DNA of 64,000 nucleotides from Azolla caroliniana (taxonomy: Eukaryota; Polypodiophyta), in assembly GCA_043228905.1 (NCBI GenBank), contig JBHGNT010000004.1:8680001-8744000 (forward strand), written 5' to 3'. Made by a program: the position numbers and the translations under genes. Below the pieces are notes generated by a model, which did not search any database, was not told where the DNA came from, and was given only the letters and a program-made list of their open reading frames with translations. This document shows, one piece after another, positions 54,459-64,000 of the stretch (the stretch's first letter is position 1; the number at the start of each line of letters is the position of its first letter).

Positions 54459-55145
54459 ATGGAAAATCAACTGGAGGCTAACAACATGATGATGTTCGAG
54501 CGGATGCTTCAAGAACAACATGCGATGTCGGAGATAGCGGCGGCAGTAGAGCGGCTCGTGCAACGGATCGGGCAATTCAACGGGAAGGACGCATCGCGCT
54601 ATCTTCGGGACTACAAGGTGAAAATGATACGATGCGGGATTTAGGAAGGACTACAAGTTACATCCTTCAACCGGGTAGCTACCAACGGGCTTCAAGCAAG
54701 TATCCACGTGCTATGACAACAAAATCCGATGTGGGAAGCATTTGAAGAGACGCTAAAGACCACGTTCGCTATCGAGGACTCCTCCAAGGCAACGCGGAGA
54801 GGATTCGAGGATTGGGTAGAAACGCCGGACAAGGGGATGAAGGTCCTCGATGTGTTTTCGGCATTCGAAAGTCGGTTCGGGAGGTTGTCTGCGAGAGATC
54901 AAGCAATCCTCGCACCGGACAAAGTTATCATGTTCTTACGAGCCGTAGACGTCCGGGACCGGAAGGATCTTGGAGTGCTTCTAGAGGACACGACTACCGA
55001 GAGCAGCCTCACCGAAACATGGGAAAGCGTGCGGGATATAGTCGCGCGATACACAAAGAGGGGGCAATGGCTTGCCAACGAAGAAAAGAGGGTTTCGGAA
55101 CCGATTCCGAAACCGAGATCCGGATCGGAAGACCATCAACCGCGG
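54459..55145 (+). pseudogene. Gypsy E gag, truncated
   Basis: ATG at 54459 (MENQLEANNMMMFERML), then VERLVQRIGQFNGKDASRYLRDYK, a TAG at 54642-54644, and later FEETLKTTFAIEDSS, FEDWVETPDKGMKVLD, IMFLRAVDVRDRKDLGVLLED. Same gag family as gypsy A and D. The LTR at 55146 cuts it. Confidence 0.82.
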
Positions 55146-56538
55146 TGTCGTGTGAATCTTCACACACTATGTTAAAAAATAATAAAATAATTATTATAGA
55201 TTAGATTAGTAGCTTACTATAGAAAGATGGATATACTCAAGAGCTTCAAAATGTATTTTACTATATACAAAATGGAGAAATACATATCAAGTTATGAGAA
55301 AATGAAGTTTGATTAGATAGAGAAATTAGAACTATCCCACATAGATAGGAAAGTTAAGGCCCTGGCTATATAAACACCTTGAGCTCCCTCATTTTTCATT
55401 TGTGCTAAGAGCACTTTGGCCACTTTGTCTTGATGGATGATGGTGGCCAAATTCCCTAACACCGGAAACCGGCCGATAAGCAAATCTGGAAAACGGGTCC
55501 GGTAAGCAAAAATACGGAAACTAGTCGGTATGCAATCCGGAAACCGGCCGGTTTGTAAAACCGGAACTGGCTTGCAAGCAAATCGGAACCAAAACGGGTA
55601 TGCAATCCGGAAACCGGTCGGTATGCAATCCGGAAACCGGCCGATATGCAAAACCGGAACCGGTCGGCAAGCAAACCGGAACCGGAACGGGTATGCAAAC
55701 CGGAAACCAGCCGGTAAGCAAAACCAGAACCGGCCGGCAAGCAAAACCGGAACCGAAACCGGCAAGCAAACCGGAACCAGCCGACAAGCAAAATCGAAAC
55801 CAGAACCGGCCGGCAAGCAAAATCGGAACCGGAACCGACCGGCAAGCAAAATCAGACTGGCTACCGGACGAGGTTGGACGTGGACGGACGAAAGATTGGA
55901 TCATGCAACAAACTAAAGTAAAGTGAAGAGAACTAAAGTAAAGGCCATGTGGACACAAGCAACTAAAGAAGGAGTGCATGGAAAAAGTAAAGGTCATGTT
56001 GACAGTCACATGCAACCAAAAGAAAAAGCTAGGCAACTAAAAGTAGAGGCCATGCAACAAAAAGTGAAAAGGCTATGATCAAGAGAGAACTCCATATTTA
56101 TTCCATTTTTTTCCTACACTAGGGGGGACTCTCCATGTTATCTTAATTTTCTTTTCTTTTCTTTGGGAGCTCTCTTATATTATCGAAGCCAATAACCCTA
56201 AATTTATATACGGAAGTTATCTCTCAAGTAAACCATAATTTCCATACGGAAGCAAGCTCTCAAAATCCAAAATTCCTTGTCAAAGCCATATCACTCAAGA
56301 ATCATAATCTCTTATTTCCTCTGATCTATTATTCTAATCATCTCCATAAGATAAAACTTTTGTAATCCCAATCTTGGGATTGATTGTAATCTTTCTTTCC
56401 CTTTTATTAATGAAATTTGTTAATCTTTCTCATTTCGGTTAATTCTTAGTACATAAATACACGAATTTGATATCCTCTAGACAAAGGCCCCGGGGTCTTG
56501 CCTCAACGTTCACGTATCCTCGTCGTATTTTCGCGACA
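55146..56538 (+). repeat. Gypsy LTR, plus orientation, partner of an inverted LTR pair
   Basis: TGTCGTGTGAATCTTCACAC...TTTTCGCGACA, 1393 bp. CTATATAAACACC near 55365 is the likely TATA. From 55456 to 55860 it holds short CCGGNNGG-rich degenerate tandem repeats. It is followed by TCT, the first internal bases of this family, and then directly by the inverted 3' LTR of gypsy D. Confidence 0.85.
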
Positions 56539-56541
56539 TCT

Positions 56542-57762
56542 TACGACGAGGATACGTGAACGTTGAGGCAGGACCCCGGGGCCTCCGACCAGAGGATAAT
56601 CACATTTGTACGTTTATATTTTTAACAAATAACAGAAAGAAGAAATTTAATAATTTTCATTAACAAAGGAAAAAGAAATTACAATGTCCCAAGATTGGGA
56701 TTTAGAAGTTTTAGGTTTACTAAGATTAATAGAAAAGAAAAATTAGGGGTTTTGAGAGATATGGCTTCCGTAGGGAAGATTAGGATTAGGTTGTATGAGT
56801 ATTATGGCTTCCGTAGGGAAGATTAGGGTTTTTGAGTGTTATGGCTTCCCTAAGATAAGAGAGTTGAGAAGGACAAGAAAATTAAGATAATATGGAAAGT
56901 GCCTCCTCGTGTAGGAAAAAAAAATGGAATAAATATGGAGTTCTCCCTTGATCATAGCCTTTCCACTTTTTGTTACATGGCCTCTACTTTTAGTTGCCTA
57001 GCTTTTTCTTTTGGTTGCATGTGACTGTCCACATGACCTTTACTTTTCCCATGCACTTCCTTCTTTAGTTGCTTGCGTCCACATGGCCTTTACTTTAGTT
57101 CTCTTCACTTTACTTTAGTTTGTTGCATGATCCAATCTTTCGTCCGTCCGCGTCCAACCTCGTCCGGTAGCCGGTTCCATTTTGCTTGCCGGTTAGTTCT
57201 GGTTCCGGTTTTGCTTGCCGACCGGTTTCCGGTTTGGTTACCGTCGAGTTTCCGGTTTTGCTTACCGGCCAGTTTCGGTTTTGCTTACCAGCCGGTTTTC
57301 TATTTTGCTTGCCGGCCGGTTTCCGGTTTGTATACCCGTTCCGGTTCCGGTTTGTTTGCCGGCTGGTTCCGGTTTTGCATACCGGCCGGTTTCCAGATTT
57401 GCTTACCGGCGAGTTTCTAGATTTGCTTACCGGACCCGTTTTCCGGATTTAGGGAATTTGGCCACCATCATGCATCAAGACAAAGTGGCCAAAGTGCTCT
57501 TAGCACAAATGAAAAATGAGGGAGCTCAAGGTGTTTATATAGCCAGGGCCTTAACTTTCCTATCTATGTGGGATAGTTCTAATTTCCCTATCTAATCAAA
57601 CTTTATTTTCTCCTAACTTGGTATGTATTTCTCCATTTTGTATATAGTAAAATACATTTTGAAGCTCTTGAGTATATCCATCTTTCTATAGTAAGCTACT
57701 AATCAAATCTATAATAATTATTTCATTATTTTTTTACATAGTGTGTGAAGATTCACACGACA
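56542..57762 (-). repeat. 3' LTR of gypsy D
   Basis: Minus strand starts TGTCGTGTGAATCTTCACAC after the purine tract and ends at TACGACGA..., lacking the last 10-11 bases (TTTTCGCGACA) found in the 5' LTR at 63475. It is a reverse complement of 55146-56538, over 90% similar by eye, with a shorter CCGG repeat block. Confidence 0.88.
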
Positions 57763-57774
57763 TTCGCCCCCACC
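57763..57774 (-). promoter_or_regulatory. Polypurine tract of gypsy D
   Basis: Minus strand GGTGGGGGCGAA next to the 3' LTR. Confidence 0.82.
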
Positions 57775-57829
57775 AAACCTGCACATCCACCGGTATGTGC
57801 CAATTTTGGTGAGGATTCATGTTTGTTTA

Positions 57830-59252
57830 CTATACTTTTTCATCGATGCTTAAGACTAAATCATCAAAAGCTTCGAATCCAATTTCTATTCTATCTCTTC
57901 TCTTGAAGATCTTGATTCTTTTACCGGCAATTGGCAAGGCAAGTGGTGTACCATCCAGTTCTACTAAATGATATGTTGCATTATCTTCCACTTTCTTCAC
58001 CACATATGCCCCAAACCATCGTTGTACTATGTTGGTTATCTAGGCTACTGTCATAGACTAGCACCAAATCTCCTTCAACGATTTTCCTCGGCCGAAGTCG
58101 ATGTCGTTTATCGAAGTCTTTCTTGTTCTTTAGCCTTGCATTCTTTAGCCGCGCTTTAGCCACCTCTACATCTTCCAAATTCCGCTCTAATTGTCGAATC
58201 CTCAATGCTAGAAGATCTTCTCTACTTATATCATCTTGCCATGGCAATGCAAACCATGAAATAATACTTTGGTCTACCGGCATTATTGGCTTTTGTCCGA
58301 ATATGAGCTCTGTCGGCATGTATCCCGTCACCGTGCTATGAGTAGTCCTGTCAGCCCATAATGCAAATGGCAATAGACGTGGCCATTCTCCTATTTTCCC
58401 ATGGCAAGCTTTCACTAGAGCCTTCACAATCGGTCCATGTCCACGTTCCACCTTCCCATTTGCTTCCGGATTATACGCCATGGTAAGAGATAATTTGATT
58501 CCCATCCTCGAGAAGAATTCTCTAGCTTCATTGGCGTCCAACTCGCCTCTATCAGCCACTATCTTGCCGACGCATCCATATCTGCAAATAACATCTTCAA
58601 GAAGGAATCAGCATACCGATGATGTCTCCTTAGTTCTTAATGCTTGCCCTTCAACTTGATTGGTAAGATCCTCTCTCGCGAGCACAAGATACTTCATCTG
58701 CCATCGTCCCATTGGCATCATCACTATGTCCACCATCCACTTGTAATGCATAGCCAACGGGTAAGTCGGATGAAGTCCATCTCGATGGCAAATATTCGAA
58801 AACATTTGACATTCCTTACATGTTTCCACATAAGCTGCTACATCTTTGTAGATGCCCGGCCACCAATATTTCTCCTTAAGCTTCGCAAACGTAGCCCATA
58901 TTCCTCGATGGCCTGCAAAAACACTATCATGAAATTCGGACATTAGTTTTTGTTGGTCTTCTAGCTTGCAGACAACTCTCATCGGAGTCCCATTCTTCTT
59001 TTTTGCATGCTTCCAAAGAGCTCCATCCTTAAGGAAATACTTGTATGCTTTCTTCCGAATTCGATGGAAGTCTTCCGTCGACCATGATTCATCTTTTTGG
59101 AGAGAACTCAAGTATTTCCCGATCTCCACGAATTCGCCTTCGTAGTCCTCTTCTATGAAAGTAATCAACACCCGAGCATAGGAACTTGCAAAGAAATCCA
59201 AGCCAACATCATCTTCATCAGAATGTCGATCTTCTTCTCCGTCGTATCTCAC
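57830..59252 (-). pseudogene. Gypsy D integrase
   Basis: Minus-strand reading: HHCC zinc region (HDSVFAGHRGIWATFAKLKEKYWWPGIYKDV, CKECQMF), core start (YKWMVDIVMMPMG), a frame change near 58600, then ADRGELDANEAREFF, YNPEANGKVERGHGPIVKAL (Glu region), RLRPRKIVEGDLVLVYDSS, and after another frame change a C-terminal tail ending LVELDGTPLALPIAGKRIKIFKRR. No chromodomain. Stop at 57830-57832, near the purine tract. Confidence 0.82.
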
Positions 59253-59255
59253 TCG

Positions 59256-61175
59256 TCATAGCATGTCTGCAACGACATTACGCTTCCCAGCTACATGACG
59301 GATCTCCGGGTTGAGTGATTTGATATATGCAATCCAACGCGACATGGCAATATCCAGTGTATTACAACCAGATATCATACCCAAAATTGGTAGGCAATCT
59401 GTCTCAATTATGACTTCTGCTCCAATAAGGTAATCACGATCAGATTTGATTGCTGAGACGATCCCCCATAGCTCCCTCTTCACTTGGGCATACCTTCTTT
59501 GCCTGTCACTTAACACTTTCGCGCCAAACCAAATTGCATATCGGTTACAATCTTCATCTTCTTGGTTGATAACCCATCCAATTCCGATTGGACTAGTATC
59601 CACAGTCACGAAAATGGGCTTGCCGTATGAATAGTCCGCTTTCCGTAATGCAGGTGCCTCCATCAATAATTTCTTCAGCCTTCGGATGGCGATTGTATGC
59701 TCGCTCGTCCATTCGAACATCCGCTTCTTCTTTAGTAGACCATATAATGGCTCAGCAATGTGGGCGTAGTGTGGAATCCAAATATGATAAAATGCGCATG
59801 CTCCAAGGAACCTTCGAACCTCTGTTTGGGTTACACATTCTTCTTTCATGTCTTGGATTGCATTCACCTTGGATGGCGAAGGCTTCCGACCATATGCTCC
59901 ACACAAGTGACCTACCACCAGGATCTCCGGTTGCCCGAATGCGGATTTTTCTCCCGAAAATGTCAAATTCGCATCTTCGAGCCTTTGGAGCACCTTCTCG
60001 CAATCTTTCATATGATCCATGACGAAATTTCTACATCCATCCTTCTCTTCATCCGAACATCCTTTTATCGGAATATCATCTAAGAATGGCATCGTGATAT
60101 CCGGGATGCAGTCCTTCAAGACCTTGTTCATGGCATTCACCATATGAGCCACCAAGTTCGTTGCGCCTTGAGGTAAGGTACACATCCGCACCAACCCGAT
60201 TGGAGTTCTCATGGTTGTAATGTCACGACTGTCGACCGCCAACTGGAATTGATCGTAGCCAGAGTAAAGATCGCCGATGGAGTAGATGGACCGGCCTGCA
60301 AACGCCTCGGCAAATTCATCCACACTCGGACCGATTCCAGCATTCCGAATTGTCACCTTGTTGACGGGTTGAAGATCTTGAATGAATCGCAACGATCCAT
60401 TCTTCTTTGGCACCGTGAACCACCTATTAGAATAAGGAGCGTTCGATGGTTCTAGAATTCCCATCCTCACCTTCTCCTTTAAGAGCTCGATCAGCTTCGG
60501 TAGGTGTGCTCTCGGAACCGGTATCGGTTTCAAATTCCAAGGCACATGCGGCACCGTGAAGATCACCATTGGTTCTACCGTCCTTGGATTAGCACACCCG
60601 ATTTCTTGTGGGAAAAACGCGAAAGGCTTCCCATGTCTTTCAAGCATTCCACGAAACATCCGCTCCTCTTCAGGGAGGAGGAAATCCTCCCTTCCAACTC
60701 GTAGCTTTCCCTTCGTCTCTTCAGTGAAGATGTGACTAATTGTATTTGGGTTCCTTAAGCTTGGATCTTTTGCAACTTCCTTCATCTTTTGCCAGTTATC
60801 TTCCGGTAGCGGAACTGCAACTGGCTTGATCTTCCTATCCACGGTTTTATATTTTGTGTTGACTTCGACTTCCTCTATCAAGATGCCTCGATGATATTCA
60901 TCGATGATAGTATACATGTTGACGGAGTTAACCGAAATCACATGTTGATGGTGAGGATAGCTCAAATCCACGACTTCCTCGATTTCGCCGATGGTGTCGT
61001 TAAATGAGGCTTCCTCCATAATATATGACACGAATTCTTCTTCTTTGATTATGCTTTCTTCTTTCAGCACCTCCTCGAAGTCTTGTATTTGACACTTTTC
61101 CTTCTTGTTGAGTAGTCTAAGTTTGCATGTGCCGCCAGGTGTGACGCATGTTGCTTCTCCTTGCAATCCACGCAC
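59256..61175 (-). CDS. Gypsy D RT and RNase H
   Basis: An open frame of 639 residues. Upstream spacer, then RT: SNRWFTVPKKNGSLRFIQDLQPVNKVT, YSIGDLYSGYDQFQLAV, CTLPQGATNLVAHMVNAM, catalytic PFLDDIPI at 60076-60099; RNase H from about residue 520: FVTVDTSPIGIGWVINQ, YAQVKRELWGIVSAI, IIETDCLPILGMI, RHVAGKRNVVADML. The frame is open upstream to about 61249 and is -1 relative to the protease frame. Role: cDNA synthesis and removal of the RNA template. Confidence 0.88.
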   Translation of the reverse strand: MRGLQGEATCVTPGGTCKLRLLNKKEKCQIQDFEEVLKEESIIKEEEFVSYIMEEASFNDTIGEIEEVVDLSYPHHQHVISVNSVNMYTIIDEYHRGILIEEVEVNTKYKTVDRKIKPVAVPLPEDNWQKMKEVAKDPSLRNPNTISHIFTEETKGKLRVGREDFLLPEEERMFRGMLERHGKPFAFFPQEIGCANPRTVEPMVIFTVPHVPWNLKPIPVPRAHLPKLIELLKEKVRMGILEPSNAPYSNRWFTVPKKNGSLRFIQDLQPVNKVTIRNAGIGPSVDEFAEAFAGRSIYSIGDLYSGYDQFQLAVDSRDITTMRTPIGLVRMCTLPQGATNLVAHMVNAMNKVLKDCIPDITMPFLDDIPIKGCSDEEKDGCRNFVMDHMKDCEKVLQRLEDANLTFSGEKSAFGQPEILVVGHLCGAYGRKPSPSKVNAIQDMKEECVTQTEVRRFLGACAFYHIWIPHYAHIAEPLYGLLKKKRMFEWTSEHTIAIRRLKKLLMEAPALRKADYSYGKPIFVTVDTSPIGIGWVINQEDEDCNRYAIWFGAKVLSDRQRRYAQVKRELWGIVSAIKSDRDYLIGAEVIIETDCLPILGMISGCNTLDIAMSRWIAYIKSLNPEIRHVAGKRNVVADML

Positions 61176-61240
61176 TTTGCTTCCTTGTGGGGACTTATGA
61201 TTGCTCGGACTATTTGTGCCCCATGCTTCAATAGTCCGCT

Positions 61241-61972
61241 TTAAAAATCCGAGGATTCGCCTCCAAGGCTATCTCGGTTCCTTTCATGATTAGCTCGCAC
61301 CGTCAGGAATTGAACGGATCTTTTACTATCAAGACTCTTGACGCGCGCGAAGGCCGCTCCATTATCGAACACCTTGGTCTCCATCCGGGACGATGTTATA
61401 TATGGTTGTCCTAGGATGACGGGATGTGAAGCCGAGTCTTGCACGAAGAAGTGTTGATCAATCTCTACATCCCCGATCGTGACTTTAACGTTGGGGCAAG
61501 CTCCGTACAAGTCCTCCGTAGCCTTCATCGCCGCTCGAATCTTCCATCCGTGGTTTGTATTAATCGGCCATCTTCCTTTCTTGTAGAACTCGGTCGACAT
61601 GAGGTTGATCTCAGAGCCATGGTCAATCAAAGCGACCACTGTCTCTTTCTTCTCCCCGATCTTCACCGGTGTCTCCGTTGTCGCTCTTGCCCAATGAGGC
61701 CGCGAGTAATGGCTATCCGCCACCACTTCTTCTTCTTCCTCCTCTTCCGATCTTGCCATGGTTATGGCACTTGTTTTCACCTCCTCTTCATCAGATTGTT
61801 GCCGCTTCCTCTTAATAAGGTCCACGATAGTATCATGGAACTCCTTCTTCGCGATCCCAAGTAGCTCTCTCAAGGTAAGGTCGACATGACTATCTAAAAC
61901 CTTCTCCTCAAGGACCTTCCGCAAGTTAGTTGTTTGTTCTATGTCCGACCTTAGCTTGTAAGTCGGTGCCGC
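61241..61972 (-). CDS. Gypsy D protease region
   Basis: Minus-strand frame shared with gag. It contains LRELLGIAKKEFHDTIVDLIKRKRQQ, then a retropepsin-like active site VALIDHGSEINLMS (about 61603-61644) and GACPNVKVTIGDV, ASHPVILGQPYI. The active-site triplet is Asp-His-Gly rather than the usual Asp-Ser/Thr-Gly. It ends at TAA 61241-61243, with the RT frame overlapping in -1. A TGA at 61970-61972 separates it from gag. Confidence 0.75.
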   Translation of the reverse strand, partial: AAPTYKLRSDIEQTTNLRKVLEEKVLDSHVDLTLRELLGIAKKEFHDTIVDLIKRKRQQSDEEEVKTSAITMARSEEEEEEEVVADSHYSRPHWARATTETPVKIGEKKETVVALIDHGSEINLMSTEFYKKGRWPINTNHGWKIRAAMKATEDLYGACPNVKVTIGDVEIDQHFFVQDSASHPVILGQPYITSSRMETKVFDNGAAFARVKSLDSKRSVQFLTVRANHERNRDSLGGESSDF

Positions 61973-63421
61973 TCATTCTTTTCCTTTCTTCGTTGATTCT
62001 TCGACTTCCATCCGAGCAGGTTGGCTCGATCCACCGGGCTTCTTGTTTGTTTCACCAATCTCTTTTCTTGGGATAGGTTGGGGTGGCCCTTCTTTCCCTC
62101 CGTTCCTCGTGTTAGGTCGCTTTGATGTGCCATCTTCTTCACCGGTTCTCTTCCTCTTCTCTTCGACAAGGGCTTCATAGGTGTCACACACAACCTCCAC
62201 AAAGCTTGTGTTTTCATCGATTGGATCTGACCATCCGGTTGCTCGTCGCACGTTTCGGTCAGCAAGTTTTAGATCCTCTGAATTGATTTTGCCTTTTTCT
62301 TCGCACTCGAAGACCGTTGGCCAAAACCCAGCTCCTGGCTTGATCATTTTAAGATTCTCTTTTCCAACTCGTATCCCAGCCGAAGCGGCATAGTGCATAG
62401 CCTCCACATGCCTTGCATCTTCTTCTTCTACAATCTTTTTCAGCCCACCTCTTCCAAAGTTCACTCGTAGTGGCTTCTAGGTCTCGCTTGAGTGAATCAT
62501 GTTGCCGTCCAAATAGACGACATTCTTGCGGATCGCATCTTGCAAGTCAGCACATTCCCTTCGTGAGTGTTCAAAGCTATCGCACCACACACATCTATAC
62601 GCTTCTTTTCCCTTGGGCTCGCGTCGACCTAAGTTGGCTAGCGATACCGCTTCAAACTTCTTGGAGAGCTCTTCGATTATAGACTCCTCCATTGCTTTCT
62701 TGTCGAAATTGTTGATCGGCTTACTAGGCTCAATCGTCGTAGGTGCCTTCTTCCACAATTGTGGATTCTCGACCTCAGCTTCCTCTTGCCATTGTCGCCG
62801 CTTATCCAAACGGCTGCAAGCCTTCTTCACCGCCACCCAGTCCGCTACCAAACCATTTGGTTGTGTTTCGTCCTCCAAGAAACTACCCAATTCTCGCCGA
62901 TCTTTCGCATCCATTGCCTTTAGGAATAGTAAGACTTTATCTCCGTCGAGAACTCGTTGCTCGACACTCGGAAGTCGGTTGTACTTCTGGTCGAATTCGG
63001 CATAAATTCCCGATGCACACAGATTCTTCCCTTTCTTCTCGATCCAATTCATTAACATATGCCGAGTCATCCGCGATGCGTCTTCAAGCATGTATTCAGT
63101 GAGAAGAGCCCTTTCGAACTCCGCCCAAGTTGCATGCTCGTTTTGGATCTCCATCACGCGCTCACGGATCCCGGGTTCTACCACACGCTTAAAGCTTGAA
63201 ATTTGTTTTGGATCATGGACATCTCTTTGTTGCATCTCATTCCGGTAGGTAGCAAGGAAATTTGTGATGTTCTTCCCAACGAATCTTCCAACTGTCTCCA
63301 CAGTTCGGTCAACAGCTTTGTCGACTAGAGCCTCCCGATCTCTCTCTTTCAGCATGAATTCAACGACGGACATCATGCCTTTCGTCAATTCTTCTCCTTG
63401 AGTTCCACTTGTCAAAGCCAT
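61973..63421 (-). pseudogene. Gypsy D gag
   Basis: ATG at 63419-63421 (MALTSGTQGEELTKGMMSVVEF) follows the primer site by 36 nt. Gag motifs: KAVDRTVETVGRFVGKN, FKRVVEPGIRERVMEI, MTRHMLMNWIEKKGK, LFLKAMDAKDRRELGSFLED, zinc knuckle CVWCDSFEHSRREC. One TAG (62477-62479) falls after IHSSET, where gypsy A has Arg; reading continues in frame with KPLRVNFGRGG. One base would separate it from an open gag-PR frame. Confidence 0.85.
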
Positions 63422-63456
63422 CTTCGTACTTGATATCCTCCTACTGCCTCGTTTCA

Positions 63457-63470
63457 CGTCGGGTTCACCA
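63457..63470 (-). promoter_or_regulatory. Primer-binding site of gypsy D (tRNA-Trp-like)
   Basis: Minus strand TGGTGAACCCGACG, 4 nt inside the 5' LTR. Confidence 0.8.
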
Positions 63471-63474
63471 AAGA

Positions 63475-64000
63475 TGTCGCGAAAATACGACGAGGATACG
63501 TGAACGTTGAGGCAGGACCCCGGGGCCTCCGACCAGAGGATAATCACATTTGTACGTTTATATTTTTAACAAATAACAAAAAGAAGAAATTTAATAATTT
63601 TCATTAACAAATGCAAAAAGAAATTACAATATGTCCCAAGATTGGGATTTAGAAGTTTTAGGTTTACTAAGATTAATAGAAAAGAAAAATTAGGGGTTTT
63701 GAGAGATATGGCTTCCGTCGGGAAGATTAGTATTAGGTTATATGAGTATTATGGCTTCCGTAGGGAAGATTAGGGTTTTTGAGTGTTATGGCTTCCCTAA
63801 GATAAGAGAGTTGAGAAGGACAAGAAAATTAAGATAATATGGAAAGTGCCTCCTCGTGTAGGAAAAAAAAATGGAATAAATATGGAGTTCTCCCTTGATC
63901 ATAGCCTTTCCACTTTTTGTTGCATGGCCTCTAATTTTAGTTGCCTAGCTTTTTCTTTTGGTTGCATGTAACTGTCCACATGACCTTTACTTTTTCCATG
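63475..64000 (-). repeat. 5' LTR of gypsy D, cut by the window edge
   Basis: Plus-strand start TGTCGCGAAAATACGACGAGG; runs parallel to 56542-57070 with few differences (for example AACAGAAAG versus AACAAAAAG). Confidence 0.88.

Larger units (their letters stand above)
56542..64000 (-). mobile_element. Gypsy D, nearly complete minus-strand gypsy element
   Basis: 3' LTR, purine tract, integrase, RNase H, RT, protease, gag, primer site and most of the 5' LTR, which runs off the window. LTRs are very similar. Coding lesions are few: two stops in gag-PR and frame changes in pol. Confidence 0.92.

Noticed and set aside
55456-55860. Phe/Arg/Pro-rich frames such as repeated RFACRPVP-like peptides
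   Set aside because: Produced by the degenerate CCGG repeats of the LTR on either strand; not protein coding.
56760-56830. TTAGGG/TAGGGTTT words as telomeric sequence (also near 63770)
   Set aside because: Single, non-tandem occurrences within gypsy LTRs.

Overview
The window reads as intergenic heterochromatin of a large land-plant genome. Plant hallmarks are a TTTAGGG-type telomeric repeat stretch, copia primer-binding sites matching initiator tRNA-Met (TGGTATCAGAGC), gypsy primer-binding sites that look complementary to a plant tRNA-Trp 3' end (TGGTGAACCCGACG), and chromodomain-bearing gypsy integrases. An endonuclease-less Penelope-like element points towards a seed-free plant (lycophyte, fern or moss), but this is inference. 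Almost everything is nested retroelements; one candidate host gene stands out.

Layout. 1-9983: a minus-strand gypsy element (A) cut by two plus-strand copia elements, one truncated by the window edge (copia A, to 2713) and one complete but stop-ridden (copia B, 3941-9368, TSD tcatt/tcatc). 9984-10235: a hairpin of two gypsy LTR ends. 10236-13896: an LTR-flanked, apparently non-autonomous element with gag-like and coiled-coil remnants. 14531-27430: copia C, split by a fully intact minus-strand copia (copia D, 16779-22143, 1338-residue polyprotein, TSD aatat) and by the Penelope-like element (22863-26138). 27431-32449: a plus-strand chromovirus (A) with two nested solo LTRs. 32450-38578: decayed gypsy and copia pieces. 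38915-40114 (minus): an intact 399-residue secreted lipocalin-like gene. 41440-46730: chromovirus scrap and decayed copia H. 46731-50854: minus-strand chromovirus B, its LTR hit by a copia solo LTR. 50855-56538: LTRs and gag remnants of three gypsy-type elements. 56542-64000: a nearly full minus-strand gypsy (D) whose 3' LTR lies head to head with an inverted LTR.

The most interesting system is the Penelope-like element. It is flanked by an exact 119-bp direct duplication of its copia target, starts at about four TTTAGGG repeats, encodes a Pro-rich ORF1 joined to a reverse transcriptase by a textbook -1 frameshift signal (A_AAA_AAC, 9-nt spacer, GC-rich hairpin), has no GIY-YIG endonuclease, and carries a complete hammerhead ribozyme 28 nt downstream of a TATA box in its 3' region. 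The pieces suggest self-processing RNA, frameshift-controlled RT expression, and insertion at a break or telomere-like end without its own nuclease.

Gene calls are from reading translations and motifs by eye; no database search was possible. Boundaries given by TG...CA ends plus target duplications are firm; those of decayed fragments are approximate.
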